Positions 22,102 to 33,397 of a DNA stretch of 64,000 nt are shown here, in pieces. Under the pieces are notes generated by a model. The model was not told the DNA's origin, made no database searches, and worked only from the letters and a program-made list of their open reading frames with translations. Positions within the stretch are counted from its first letter, which is position 1; each line of letters starts with the position of its first letter. Location: positions 1,922,001-1,986,000 of the forward strand of contig CM074141.1 of NCBI GenBank assembly GCA_037178625.1, given 5' to 3'. This DNA comes from Skeletonema tropicum. Taxonomy: Eukaryota > Bacillariophyta > Thalassiosirophyceae > Thalassiosirales > Thalassiosiraceae. The position numbers and the translations under genes are program-made.

Positions 22102-23543
22102 TTATGATATACTTGCATTTGCAGCTTTGAATGTTGAGGGCAACTGGTATATGCTCTTGGGATGAACATAAACATCAGAATTTCGAATAACTTCCTCATA
22201 TCTCAAGTATCCCTCTGATGACATTCTCTGCCGAACCCGCTCTCGAACCTCACACTCCTCTAGGCAGAAGTTGTTCTCAATCTCAATCATAATGACGTCA
22301 ATCATCACCTTGGAAAAGTCGATAGTGTTAAGAACAAGGTCCTCTGATCCCTCCACATCCAATGAGAAGAAATTAATCCGCTTATTTGAGAATGCAAAAA
22401 TATCCTCCAACACTGGAGTGAATGGACCACATGGGACATCCACGTGGGGCTTGGAATCATACGACTTTGCATATCCTTTCAGACCTGAATTTGTCAGCGG
22501 ATAATTCGCAAATTGGACTGTCTTATTCACTTTTTCGTACACCTGCATCGCAGGATGGGGCAAAAGACATCTTATGAGCAAAGGGACGATTTTGTCACAC
22601 CTACGTAGTGTCGGACATCAATCAAATTCATATTTATGTTATCTGGTTTCTCGTTTCTCAATATGTTTCGGAATGCTTTCTCGCGGCCATCGCCAATGAA
22701 AGCACAAGTTGAACCGAACCCAAAAACGTTGATCGTTTCCTTTATATTTTAAGTCATAATAATTCTATTCGTTACATCTATTGATCAATAATAAGCTCAA
22801 TTGTTAGCTAGATTGGACAGATTTTGAAGCACGCCCCGATAATTCCCTGGCTGACCCTCTACCAAAAGCCCCTGCCATCCCAAACACACATCAAAGAATC
22901 TGGAATTACTTTCGCGCATTCCGTCGAAGGCACCAATCTCCACGTATGTTCCCGGTACATTATTACCCATGATGTTGTTTTCGTTACTCTTTTCCAAAAA
23001 GAAGTTCTCATAGATCCATTTATCTTCATCGAAACGGGATCGCTGGTTTTCTTTTAGACCGAAGAATGCATCAAAGGCAGGCGCGGCTCCGCATTCTTTG
23101 GCGGGGAAATCTCGCAAAAAAGTAACGCTTGGGACAGGTGGAACATAAAAGTAGGACTGAAAATATTTGAGCATTCGACGGTCCAGGGCAGTCATATCTT
23201 CATTGGTGGTAGTAGTAGCTGCAGCAGCCCCAACCCTCCCCTCTCCCTCCAATAGTTGATGCGGTAGTAATGCAGGCAACGTAGCACTGGTGTCACAGGT
23301 GAAACCCCCGAAGAAGCCAAAGAAAATTAGCATGGAAGTTTGGATGAAAGCAATGATGGTAAAAAATAGTATCCTCTGATGGCCACCGGTTTCGAAACTG
23401 TTTGTCCTGCGCTGTTCTTTATTGTTTTGCCCATGATGCTGCTGTTCGATTTGAGTTTGAGGATGGTCAAACGCCATGATGGTGAGAAAATAATTTCGAT
23501 TGGATGGTGCGTGATAATGATCAATGATATCAAAAGCATGCAT
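22102..23543 (-). CDS. FkbM-family methyltransferase, membrane-anchored
   Basis: At least three exons. Exon 1 (about 22808-23543) has a transmembrane segment near residues 57-82 ([20 protein letters not shown]), a low-complexity stem, then [20 protein letters not shown] and [16 protein letters not shown], the S-adenosylmethionine-binding motif I region. Exon 2 (22605-22739) begins ETINVFGFG, and exon 3 (22102-22542) contains [19 protein letters not shown], the hallmark of FkbM methyltransferases. Intron 2 (22543-22604, GTAGGT...GCAG) is convincing. The first donor is unclear (candidate near 22812). The topology suggests a type II Golgi or ER membrane protein modifying a glycan or secreted substrate by O-methylation, which is inference. 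The start may be the Met at 23477 (MAFDHP). A DNA transposon begins about 55 bases upstream of the first Met, and a fragment of this gene recurs inverted at 33398-33646. Confidence 0.75.
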
Positions 23544-23597
23544 TTACCCTTGATGCAAGCTACATATTCCTACTTGGTTCCCGTGCACAACAACTAC

Positions 23598-25984
23598 TCA
23601 CCCTACATAGGATCTTCTGTCACATGTGGGAGTCCTCTTCAGAGGGACTCTGCACATGTGCAGAGACCCTAGCATTTATTACAGATTTAGTTGAGGGGCA
23701 TCTAACAAATTACTAGTTGTTTGAGGAGCTACCGGCTGTGTCGAGGGTTTGCAATTTTGCTCATCCATTTTGTTAGTGATCTTACTACGGTGAAACCCAT
23801 CCTAGAGCATCTTTCAACATAGCATCCCCAGATCGGCAAGCCGTGTTCGAACATTTTGCGTTATTGTTCTAAAGGATATGTCAGCGTTTGCGCCCCGCAT
23901 TGGCGGGGGAATGCACGGCTGTCCCGGAGAGGAATTAGTGAATTTTAGCGATTTTTCTTCGTCATTTCAGATGCCCATCTGCTTCAATAAGTTTCACTCC
24001 TGTCCGCCCCCACTTAGAGAAGCCCTCGCGCAATGGCCAAAAATTCCAAAAAGTTGCACAACTACGCCCTACCTTGCTCAGAAGAACCATTGCCATTGCT
24101 TCCACATACTGCTTTTGCGTGCCCTTTTTTCATAGTAGCTTCATCAAGTGCAGCCGAACATTCCATACGAAAAGGGCACGCAGACTCGGTAATGCAGCCC
24201 AACGAATCCATGATGCGTGCGCGAAACTTATTATTGGAACTTTTGTTGTTCCTGTCGGTCGGGGAGTCATGTTGGTACACCATCAGCGGAGGCGCAGAAG
24301 AGTACAGCCTTGCTCGTCGACTTGGATTCTTCAGGAAGGATGAGTACTATGCTTTCCTGGTCGGCACTGGGCTGGCATCATACACTTATGCTGTCGATCC
24401 GGTTACTAAAGAGAGCGAGAAGACGGAGGAGATACAAATCGAAAGAGATCGATGGGAAGCTTTGTTGGTTGAACATAAAAGTGAATTTGAGGTGCAGCAA
24501 TTTAATGTGTCAAGAGCAGCAGCTCAATGACGATTGCAGCGAGCCGCCTGCAAAGAAAGCCAAACCAACTACATTTGTAGAGCATTCATTGAAGTGTCGC
24601 GAGAATGGGACCATCAGCGAAGACGAAGCAGCACAGTTTGTCTCTAACTTAGATCCAAAGGTATTCAACACTTTGTTTGCACAAATGATGAAGAAGCAAC
24701 ATGAAGAATCGAATGACAGTTACGCATTCTCGTATCAAAATGTGAAGAACCGTAAGAGGATGCAATATGTACGAGTGCCAAAGAACAAACTGGATGATAC
24801 TGATGAATCGTTTACCAAAAGCAGCAATTGGATCGAAAAGGCCATCGATATGAATTGCGGCGCCAAAGACGACGACTCCAGGATCAAAAGTGCAAAGCGG
24901 ATCATCAAGCATATGGGTAAGAAACACAAAGATGCAGTGAAAGAAGTGTGCGAAGAAATGAACATTATGCCACAAGAGCAGATGAATGCAGTAAAAATGG
25001 TGGCAATGTTTAAGGCAGCAAACATAACGTCAAAATCGAAGCGCAGATCTCTACTGCGGCACCTGCGACATCACTTTGGAAAGCATGCCTTTGCGACCGA
25101 ACGTACTGTGAAGTCCTTGTCTGAAGGTTATACGAAAGTCGAAGCTAAGCACATCATGTACGAGAAGGTCCCTGGCGAGAAGAAGGTACGAGTTGACTAC
25201 CAACAAAGGAATATTGCTGATGAGGTTGCAGCGCAGCTGACTCGTGAACTCAACAGCCGCAAAATTGTTGACCCAACAAGAGTTATTTCAGTGGATGTAA
25301 TGGCTGGTGGAGATCATGGAAAGGGCGCATTCATTAACCCGACTGCAAAGGATGCCAGAATGTACGAGCGTTTTATCACAGCTGCAGTCCACGAACATGT
25401 TAAAATGGGATTGAACGTCACACCTAAAGTGCACTTGATGTGGGCTCATGTACTAGAACAGATGAAATCTGAAGGAGGCTTGGGTAACAAACGTGAAGAC
25501 TGGGGTGAGAAACAGCACCAAGAGTCTTCGAAGTTGCGAGAGCAATTCCAGTTCACAAAGGATAGGCAGATCCGTGCCGAAGCCATGGCGGGACTGCGCC
25601 AAGAAGAATCGCATCCAGATGTTGTTGCACACGGCGCAACTGTTGATGCAGATTCATGCCGTGGACCACGTAAGGATTACACATCCAAAGAAGAAGAGCG
25701 CAAGAAGAAGCGAGACAAAGTGAGGATGTCAACGCTGGAGAGTGTGGAGGTGGAGTTGTTTGTTATTGAATTGATTGCATTGAGTTAGAGTAACTCTTAC
25801 AAAGATATTATACGTAGATTGTTAGATTGAAGATGCATCAGATTTTAATCACGGATTAATCCGTGACTGACTCACTACTTCTGGCGGGAAAGAGTTTGAT
25901 GCAGCCGTGAATGGCTAAGACATGTGCAGAGTCCCTCTGAAGAGGACTCCCACATGTGACAGAAGATCCTATGTAGGGTGACGG
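23598..25984. mobile_element. DNA transposon with 62-base perfect terminal inverted repeats
   Basis: Bases 23598-23659 are the exact reverse complement of 25920-25981, starting TCACCCTACATAGGATCTTC at the left. Each TIR contains a nested palindrome (CACATGTG flanking GAGTCCTCTTCAGAGGGACTC). The nine bases ACAACTACT occur at 23590-23598 and again at 25985-25993, a likely target duplication, although four extra bases (ACGG) sit only at the right end, so the left end may be slightly trimmed. Long TIRs with a 9-base duplication resemble Mutator or Merlin elements. The single encoded gene does not show a standard MULE domain. Confidence 0.85.
24033..25788 (+). CDS. Transposon-encoded protein, probable DDE-type transposase, internally deleted or frameshifted
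   Basis: The main frame is 24217-25788. Its part from about 24530 on is protein-like, whereas before 24530 the plausible coding frame is a different one (24033-24530, with FFRKDEYYAFLVGTG and EKTEEIQIERDRWEALL). A frameshift or short unrecognised intron therefore lies near 24500-24530. The key motif is VISVDVMAGGDHGKGAF, a G-G-D-H-G block seen in uncharacterised eukaryotic transposon proteins, followed by KVHLMWAHVLEQM and GLGNKREDWGEKQHQ. The Asp and the late Glu could be catalytic DDE residues. The gap between the two blocks (about 45 residues) is short for such enzymes, so an internal deletion is likely. The C-terminus is Lys/Arg-rich (KKKRDKVR). It lies wholly inside the 62-base TIRs. The family assignment is inference. 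Confidence 0.6.
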
Positions 25985-26234
25985 ACAACTACTGCCAGAT
26001 GATCAGGAACCGTTGTTCAAAAAGAAGAAATGTATAACCGTTACGACATTCAAATTTCTTCCAACCAACACCATACTGTGATGTTCACTGGAAAGTAGTA
26101 TGTAAAAAATGTTGTCGTGTTGGCGCTTGGCGCTTGCTTGGCCTCTTGGCTCTTGGCTCTTGGATGGCTCTTGGCTCATCTTGCGCGTATGGCACATGTT
26201 GCTGTTGCGGTGATAGACAAGCATTCAATAGACG

Positions 26235-28160
26235 ATGAAAGAAAAGAGCAATGATCATTCGGCAGCCGAGGAGGATGAGAACACAGCACCGGCCCTAATC
26301 CCGTCTCCTCGAAATGATCCTTCACTTTCCATCCGCCGTTCCACATACACAAGTGATATGGAAGACGACAATGACACAATAGCATCCACCAGCGACTCTC
26401 CAACAATCTACACAGGCAGCATTGCCCATGGAATATTACACGTCGCTGACTCTACGTCGAAGCAGCCCACGCTGCAGATATGGCTGGATGACCATCATAA
26501 ATTATGGTCATTGGCAGTAAATCACTATTTGCGGTCCACAAGTTATGACACGTTTACGTTCACTCCATTCAGTACACAAAAGAACTGGAATAAAACGAAT
26601 CCAGAGTTGAGAGTATGTGCAGCCGTAAAATTTGCGTCTTCGAAAAAAAATAATAATAAACCCTCTGCCAAAAAATCACATGTTGTGAGAAACAATGACA
26701 AACGCTTTGTCGTCATCCAGATCTGTCTTTTCGCTTGTGTGGTTTATATCGCAGCATTACTGATTTTATTCATCCGCTACGTATGTGCATATGATGGTGA
26801 CAACTTGAAGACGAGGATGGAAGTGGGGGGATTGAAACGAATTGCAATATTGTTTGGTGAGTTTATGGATGGGCATCAACATGTTGGGGGAATGATTTAT
26901 TCCATCGTCAGTGGACGATCATTTGCATCCAACTCTGAATTAGAGTCGACTGGAACATGCATTGCCAAAGAAAATGACAATGACACACTTCCAGCATTGG
27001 ATAATGAGGGACAACAAGAGGAAGCTGACAAAAATATTGCCTACGATGGAGCTGATCTCATTGATTGGATCAAGTCAAACGGAGGATTCATCCACCCTAA
27101 TACTCGGATCGGCTTGGATCCCACGATCGGCTTGGATCCCACTGGCCAGTATCGAGGTGTCTTTGTGAAGAGCGTAGCAGGAGAGGAGGGCGGTACTCCA
27201 GTTGGAATTGAAAAAGATGCCATAATCTGTGAGATTCCATGGGACTTGATTATCAAGCCTGCAAACTATGATTACGAAGATTTTCATACCAATTGTGATG
27301 CTCTGCAGGAATTCTATCATCAGTTCCAACTTGGGGATGAATCCAAGTATGCACCGTACATCAACTATTTGAAGAATCAACCTGATGGACGTATCCCATC
27401 TGAATGGTCAGTGGTTGGCAAAAAGTTGTTTCGCAAGATTTCTGATCAGGATCGTCATGTCGGACTTCCGCCATACGGTGCACTTGACCGGTTTGAACAA
27501 CAGTGGATAAAGGAATGTAATGGAGTGGATACACCGCTGGCTCGCTCGGCTTTCTTTCAGTTCACTTCCAGAGACGAGGATAATCTCATGGTACCGTTTT
27601 TTGACATGCACAATCACTCCAATGACCCGAAGAAGTTGAATACAATCCCGACCAAGCCGGAGAGTGCAGGTGAACCATTTACCATGCGTGCCACTCGTGA
27701 CATTGCACCGGGAGAGCAAATCATTATTTCGTATAATCGATGTCATTTATGTTGGTTCGACGAACAGTATGAAGATTGTGAAACCCAAACAATCAGCGGT
27801 ACGGATCATTTGTTTCGCCAGTTTGGGTTTGTGGAAGACTCTCCTCAGTTCTGGCACATTCCACAATATGATGAGAGTGGTCAAATTTTTGATGAAATGG
27901 TAATTTGTCTGGATAGAGATGATCAGGGCGAAGTCTTTGTGAGAAGATTTGGTGAAAATGGTAGTAGCGTAGTAGAGGAGGAGCCCAGCAATGAAAATTT
28001 AATGTGGCTGAATGAACAATTGCAGCGTTTGCATCATTTGAAGGATGCCTTGCATAATGACCATGCTCTGAGGAAGTCAATGCCAAGTTATGAATGGGAA
28101 ACAGCGTGGACTTATCACGATGCTATGTGCAATGCCATATCGGCAACCTTGAGAAGGTAA
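26235..28160 (+). CDS. SET-domain protein with a membrane anchor
   Basis: A single frame of 641 codons. Residues 1-155 are polar. A transmembrane helix spans about 158-181 (FVVIQICLFACVVYIAALLI). A lumenal or cytosolic linker follows, and from about residue 272 there is a SET domain of the Rubisco-LSMT/SETD3 type. This is shown by GVFVKSVAGEEGG, the NHS-bearing block MVPFFDMHNHSNDP and RDIAPGEQIIISYN, the conserved knot that binds S-adenosylmethionine and the substrate lysine. Lysine or histidine methylation of a protein is the family's activity; the target is unknown. An 18-base tandem duplication at 27107-27142 repeats IGLDPT. After the stop an acidic Ser-rich frame continues to 28360 (see next entry). 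Confidence 0.75.
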   Translation: MKEKSNDHSAAEEDENTAPALIPSPRNDPSLSIRRSTYTSDMEDDNDTIASTSDSPTIYTGSIAHGILHVADSTSKQPTLQIWLDDHHKLWSLAVNHYLRSTSYDTFTFTPFSTQKNWNKTNPELRVCAAVKFASSKKNNNKPSAKKSHVVRNNDKRFVVIQICLFACVVYIAALLILFIRYVCAYDGDNLKTRMEVGGLKRIAILFGEFMDGHQHVGGMIYSIVSGRSFASNSELESTGTCIAKENDNDTLPALDNEGQQEEADKNIAYDGADLIDWIKSNGGFIHPNTRIGLDPTIGLDPTGQYRGVFVKSVAGEEGGTPVGIEKDAIICEIPWDLIIKPANYDYEDFHTNCDALQEFYHQFQLGDESKYAPYINYLKNQPDGRIPSEWSVVGKKLFRKISDQDRHVGLPPYGALDRFEQQWIKECNGVDTPLARSAFFQFTSRDEDNLMVPFFDMHNHSNDPKKLNTIPTKPESAGEPFTMRATRDIAPGEQIIISYNRCHLCWFDEQYEDCETQTISGTDHLFRQFGFVEDSPQFWHIPQYDESGQIFDEMVICLDRDDQGEVFVRRFGENGSSVVEEEPSNENLMWLNEQLQRLHHLKDALHNDHALRKSMPSYEWETAWTYHDAMCNAISATLRR

Positions 28161-28360
28161 CAGGAGATGAGGATGACTTATGTGGAAGAGATGAAGATGA
28201 CAGAAAAGCTTTCATTGAGGACGTCATCGCGCCAGTAGAAGACAATTCAAGTGACGACAGCGGAGATGAGTCTTCGTCATCAGACGACTCAGCTGAAGAG
28301 CCTTCGTCATCAGACGACTCAGCTGACGATGAGGGGCCTGAATTTTTCATGAGTGATTGA
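28161..28360 (+). other. Acidic Asp/Ser-rich frame following the SET gene
   Basis: Immediately after the SET stop codon a different frame is open to a stop at 28360 and encodes DEDDLCGRDEDDRKAF followed by two copies of SSSDDSAEEP/SSSDDSADDE (a 30-base direct repeat in 28267-28326). The composition is that of a real acidic tail rather than random spacer. It could be the original C-terminus of the SET protein, displaced by a small indel or reached by a short alternative splice (GTAACAG lies at the junction). Cannot be settled from sequence. Confidence 0.35.
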
Positions 28361-28679
28361 GGTGGTAAATGAATGAGAGGTGGTTCGAGAAATCCAGATG
28401 AAGAGAATTGAGCTGTTTTTGCAGTAGCAGTAGAGTTAGAGGAGTCAAAAGTATCATTCAGTTTCAGTTTTGGGAGAATGGTGCAGGTACCCTCCGAGCC
28501 GAGTCAAATTACAGTTCCAGCTGAAATATCAACTTCTCGACACTGTTAGTCAATAAGTTAGTCAATAACGATATCAAAAGCAATTATACACATACACAGT
28601 GAAAGAAGTCATTGAAATTTTTGTCAAGTTCGAGGCGATCTGTAGTGTTACCCTATCCAATATCCCTACCTACCCCTAT

Positions 28680-28728
28680 GTGAGGTTTTTACCCGCATTT
28701 AGAATCTATGTGCGGGTAATTTCCTCAC
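28680..28728. repeat. Imperfect hairpin, 18-base arms
   Basis: GTGAGGTTTTTACCCGCA pairs with TGCGGGTAATTTCCTCAC about 13 bases downstream. All positions match except three central ones (TTT facing TTT). It could be a transcription terminator-like hairpin, a tiny MITE or a chance structure. The surrounding 28361-28911 holds no recognised gene. Confidence 0.5.
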
Positions 28729-28911
28729 TTAGTGCTGTGCCGCTAATGGATGCCATAGACGCCACCAACCGTCTAACCCCTGCATCAGGATCATCAACTG
28801 GACCAATATGATCAATGTTGACCGTTGGTTTGGGCCGCGGTAGTGTATTTGGGGTTGTGGTGTGGCCTCATCACACGGCTCCGGCCATCATCTTTTTCAG
28901 CCGTCGCCAAG

Positions 28912-30047
28912 CTACTGGCGGGAAAAAATTTTCACTGGAACAAATTGTCACTGTCACTGAAACTCCACACAAAACACTAACAAAACACAAAAAACACGAG
29001 TTCTACACCCTTACATGGAGGTTCTGTGCCTCCATGTCGACCCCTAACACAAATAGTCGACCATAATACGATAGTACAGACTATTAGCTTTCGATAGAAC
29101 CACTGGTCAACGTTATATGCAGTATACTCGCATAGCAGCAGCAGTACAGGCATGCAGATCTGCCGTAGGCATGCGTCATTCTAGCTCGAAATAGCAGTTA
29201 TTGGTCACAAATTCGTCGGTAGGTGCTCTATCTCGTAGCGTAATGGAATTTCACCATTTTTGGAGGGGGTTGAAAATTGCAGGTTGAAATTTCAGAAATT
29301 TCAGAAATTTCAAGGGATTAAATTTCACTCTAGCTTATCCTGAGATAGTCGTAATACTTTGCACTCTGCAGTCAACACATCACTCTAAGAGAGACTGTCA
29401 GCAAGCTTCTTTCCAAGCATCTTCTTCGCATCCATGATATGACGGAGGTTTTCCTTCCCTCGAAGAAGTGCAACACCAGTTGGATCCTTCATCCTATTCC
29501 TATCCTTCACAAGAATGCTGTTCTTCAGAGGTTTGGCCCTACGCTCACAATCCATCGATCCGACAGTTCCCATAGACATTAGAGGCTTAGCAACCAATCG
29601 ATAGAAGTCAGATGATCCTGCATAACATTCAAACCACGTGATGCGACCAGAAATAGCACCAGTTGATTCCACATACTGTACCACATTTTTGATACTAAAA
29701 GACTTGTTGTTCTGTTGCAGCTGTTCCAAAGATGGAAGCGATGGAAGTGGAACGTCAAAAGAATGAAACCAGTCATTGTTTTGAGTATCAAAGTCCTCAA
29801 AATCCTTTTTAACTCTCCTCCGCATCTCATCAGAACCATCTTCACCCAAAGGCTATCTCGACGAATCATAGTCTCTTCCGCATCAGATATTGTACATATA
29901 CTGTTTGGGATGCTATCTTTCAACTGATCTATGAATTTTCGTCGGGCAACATGGCCATATTTAGACAATTACAATTTTGTTAGTGATTTGTGTGTGAAAA
30001 TTGTGAGCTGTCACGACGCGACAGTGACAATTATTTCCCGCCAGTAG
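28912..30047. mobile_element. TIR element with 4-base target duplication
   Basis: CTACTGGCGGGAAA at 28912-28925 is exactly inverted at 30034-30047, and a CAAG duplication flanks both sides (28908-28911 and 30048-30051). Inside both ends a second shared block, AATTGTCACTGTC, lies 15-25 bases further in. A decayed minus-strand ORF occupies the middle. The 4-base duplication and CTAC-type terminus resemble the MITE at 51829-52397, so both may belong to one superfamily, which I cannot name with confidence. Confidence 0.65.
29385..29968 (-). pseudogene. Transposon-associated ORF, frameshifted
   Basis: The upstream half (29849-29968, MSKYGHVARRKFIDQL and SDAEETMIRR) and the downstream half (29385-29849, DEMRRRVKKDFEDFDTQNND to GKKLADSLS) are in different frames that meet near 29850, so a single indel appears to have broken the gene. 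The end of the protein, with GSMDCERRAKPL and KDRNRMKDPTG, loosely recalls the C-terminal dimerisation segment of hAT transposases (Cys-Glu-Arg followed by K-x-R-N-R). The 4-base duplication around the element does not fit the usual 8-base hAT pattern. I treat it as an uncharacterised transposase fragment. Confidence 0.4.
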
Positions 30048-30370
30048 CAAGCAGTTGTGGCGACATTATCTACACTAAGTGATAACAAACATGTGCTGCA
30101 GTAGCTATTATTTCCCAGATCGCACTCATAGCCTTTTGCATTATTGAACAGTATCGCACTAAAGTTTTGTACTTTTCATTTCCTCAAAATCGCTAGCAAA
30201 TATAGAAATTTGGCCAATTTTGGTGAGGTAGGAAACATATTAGGCCGAGGCGAATATTATGACTATAAACTTTAGATTGATTATTTTCCGATAGAAGAAG
30301 ACATGCTCGAATCGATTTCAACTTGTCCGGTCGTTCAAATTTATCACATAACATGCTAAACGCGATGCTA
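30048..30370. other. Short spacer between two mobile elements
   Basis: About 320 bases of AT-rich sequence with no ORF of substance. It separates the CAAG-flanked element from the mariner-like TIR at 30371. Confidence 0.5.
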
Positions 30371-30494
30371 CAGTCGAGTAGCACGAACAGTACCCCCCTA
30401 ACTTTGCTTGTACCCCCCCTCCAAATCTCAGCCTAGGGTAAAGTTTTGTACCCCCCTCACCGACATAATTTTAGGGCTCTTATTAGGTAAACGC

Positions 30495-33346
30495 TTAGGT
30501 TAGGACCATTGAACACACATCTATCTTAATGAATACCTTACTACTTCTTTCTTTTGTGTTGAGGACAGGGAACGTCATGCTGAAGACAACATTTCTTGTG
30601 TCCAATTCTGGAGTCCAAACGATCGGTGCTTTCTTCTTCTGAATACCGCGGATAAGTTGAGTGAACGGAGAGAGGAGATGGCTTCGTCGAGGCCAGAAGT
30701 CACGATACCAGTTGATGAGGCCCACAAGCGTTCGCACTTCGCTAGCGTTGGTAGGCCGTTTCAAATCAAGAACCGCTTGAACTTTCTTCTGCCAAGGTTG
30801 AATGCCATCCTTGGAGACCCAATGACCAAGGAAGTCCCCTTCTGCAATACCGAATTCGCACTTCAAAGGGTTAACACTAAACCCTGCCTCTTCAAGGCGC
30901 CTGAACACTTCGTTGAGGGTGCGTGTATGGTCTTCCCAAGTATCTGACCATATGGCGATGTCATCAATGTAAACTTCAACGTCATCTAAATCTCGAAGAA
31001 CTTCCTCAATAACTGACTGCGCAAATGCCGGAGAGTTGCGGAGACCCATAGGAGCTCTCGTCCAACGAAAGAGACCGAACGGTGTTGATATAGTGGTGAG
31101 GTCCTTAGCTTTGTCCGTCAATTCAAACGAATAGAACATCATGCTCAAATCAAGTTTCGTCATGTACTGGAATCCCGAACGCTTTCGGATCAGGTCCTGG
31201 ATGATAGGGAGAGTATAATCCTTGGGTTTGATGACCTTATTGAGCTCACGTAGATCTGCTATGAAACGAACTTTGCCATCTTTCTTGGGAACAATAAACG
31301 AAGGCAGTCCCCATGCAGACGGGCCAGAGACTCTTTCAAGAACACCTATGTCGATGAGACGCAGCAACTCCTTCTTGAATGTTTCCATATGGACTCGAGG
31401 AGTAGGGTAAGGCCGCCGAAAAACTGGTTGTGCTCCTGGTTGTAATTCAATATCCATCTTGGCTCCTTTGTAGACATGAAGCTTGCCGTCGAAGAGCTTG
31501 TAATGCTTGCGTAACATCTCGCTGAGGTCCTGGCGCTGAGTCGGAGACAGATGCTGACAATTCTCTTTGATGACCTCATCCACATTTATCTCGTCATAGG
31601 TTGAATCAGCAATTGACGTAGCGAAAGAGTCGAGGTAGTTCAGATCGTCATCTTCATCTTCAATGATGCATCCATCGATTGCTGCACTTAGTCGCTCCTT
31701 TGTAAAGTTGGAGTTCATTGGAATGCGCTTGCCCTGCCACCCGAGCTCGAGTCTTTCGTAATCAACTATTAGACCTATCTTCCGCAGGAAATCATTACCA
31801 AGTATCAAATCAAACGAACACTTGGCGTCAAAGACGAGGAACTCTTGACTGTCAACGGTGAGGTTGGCATCGAATTCAGGGAACTTGATTCCTTCACCGA
31901 GGAGGGATCCAACTGGTGCATAGGTGCCTGCAATGGTATTACATATTGTTGTTTTTGATGGTTGAAGAAGGGCTGCTCCGGGTGGTAAAACACTCCGGTG
32001 AGCCATCGATACGCTGCCACCGGTGTCAAAAAGGCACTTGAGGAAGCGATTGGATTCGACTCCATTGACTGACTTGACCATAGCGTATGCAGTTGCCATA
32101 GGGACTGTTCTGCCTTTTGAATCTACTTGGAAGGTGATCTGAGGGTCACTGAACTGAAATGACTCGAGGATCGCCCCAAATTGCTTGACTCGTTTGTCAC
32201 AAATGCTTGGTAGCTGCAATGCTGCTCCCAAATCGACTAGTTCATTGCCGTAAGATTCAACGACTGTATCTGGAAAAATGTTGAAATCCCAAGCTTCCGC
32301 ATTAGATTGGCCTGGGATTGGATCGAGCACGTGATATTCAGGACAATCCACTCTCTGCGCTTCGATAGCGACTACTGCATTAGTGAAAGGAATGTTGTTG
32401 ATGGTTGCAGCTAGTGCATCCTCCGCAAAGTGACTATTGAACAATTCGTTCAAGAACTCATCATCATGAAGTTGAGCGTCTGATGCGATGCGGTCGAGCA
32501 TTGGTGCAGGGCTAGAAGCTGGCTGCGCTCTTGGATCCTTACATATCGGGACTCCACTATTCAAGCTGGGCTGTGCTTGCAGAGCGGCAGGAACTGTATT
32601 ATTGTTCCCGCGGATGCAACATGGAAGTTGAACATCAATCGCGCTCGGAGGCTCTGAGGTCACATTGTTGACATGATACTCAAGAGCAGCTGGGGCATTA
32701 GCATACCCTGTTACTTCTTCAAGGCTCGTAGAATAGATATCGATGAAAGTAGTGCAATTCCCAACAGGGTCGGCGTTTCAGGCCTGATGAGGGACGAAGA
32801 CTCGATGACCTTGGGCATTAACTTGGATGGAATAAAGTTGCTGTTGAACAGGTGCTGACGGAGCTGTTGCTGCAGACGTAGCAAACATTGGAGCTGGTTG
32901 CGGAGGTGCTTGGGGAACTGGAGCTGGAGGTAGTTGAGCAGGTTGTTGAGGAGCTACGAGGTAAGATCCATGTTGCTGTTGCGGGGGTTCTTGCTCGTTG
33001 CTCTTGAAACGACGCTCATAACCTTTCTTCCACCAATATGGGGCAGACGTCCTGGTTTTGCCTTGATAGAACTTCTCAGCAAGCTCCTTGCCCATTGACA
33101 TTCATCCGCCATGTTGACGTAGGATTCGGCTTGGCCCAAGTAATGTTCAAGTTCCGTACTAGGTGCGTTATCCCTGAACACAATGAAGTCTTCCTCAATC
33201 TTGCTTCCATCTGGGCGAAGTCCATAGATCCTTTTACTTCCGAAACGAGGCATCTCCCTGAGCGCTGCTGCACTTTTGGAGGTGAGTTCGTTCCGAGCGT
33301 ACCTGGTGTGAAACAACCATGCGTTCTTTGATTTGTAGGTATTCAT
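30495..33346 (-). pseudogene. Ty3/gypsy-type retroelement, gag to reverse transcriptase, truncated
   Basis: The pol frame (about 30495-32777) holds an aspartic protease with a DTG active site (CLFDTGGSVSMAH) and a second conserved block LILGNDFLRKIGL. The reverse transcriptase follows, with WGLPSFIVPKKDGKVR, FRWTRAPMGLRNSP and the YIDD catalytic box (VEVYIDDIAIW). Reading stops just after the connection region, so RNase H and integrase are missing. Upstream, two overlapping Gag-like frames (33346-32954 and 33101-32778) meet in a shift, and the second ends in a Pro/Gln/Ala-rich stretch. The second Gag frame and pol share one frame, separated by a single TGA at 32780-32778. No long terminal repeats were seen. 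It is an old, inactive copy. Confidence 0.8.
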
Positions 33347-33397
33347 TTTGTACGTAGTTTTTCTTCTTGGTTGGTTTATATGGGAGTATTAATACTG

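Noticed and set aside
30495..33346. Intact LTR retrotransposon
   Set aside because: No long terminal repeats, RNase H or integrase were seen, and the Gag region is frameshifted.
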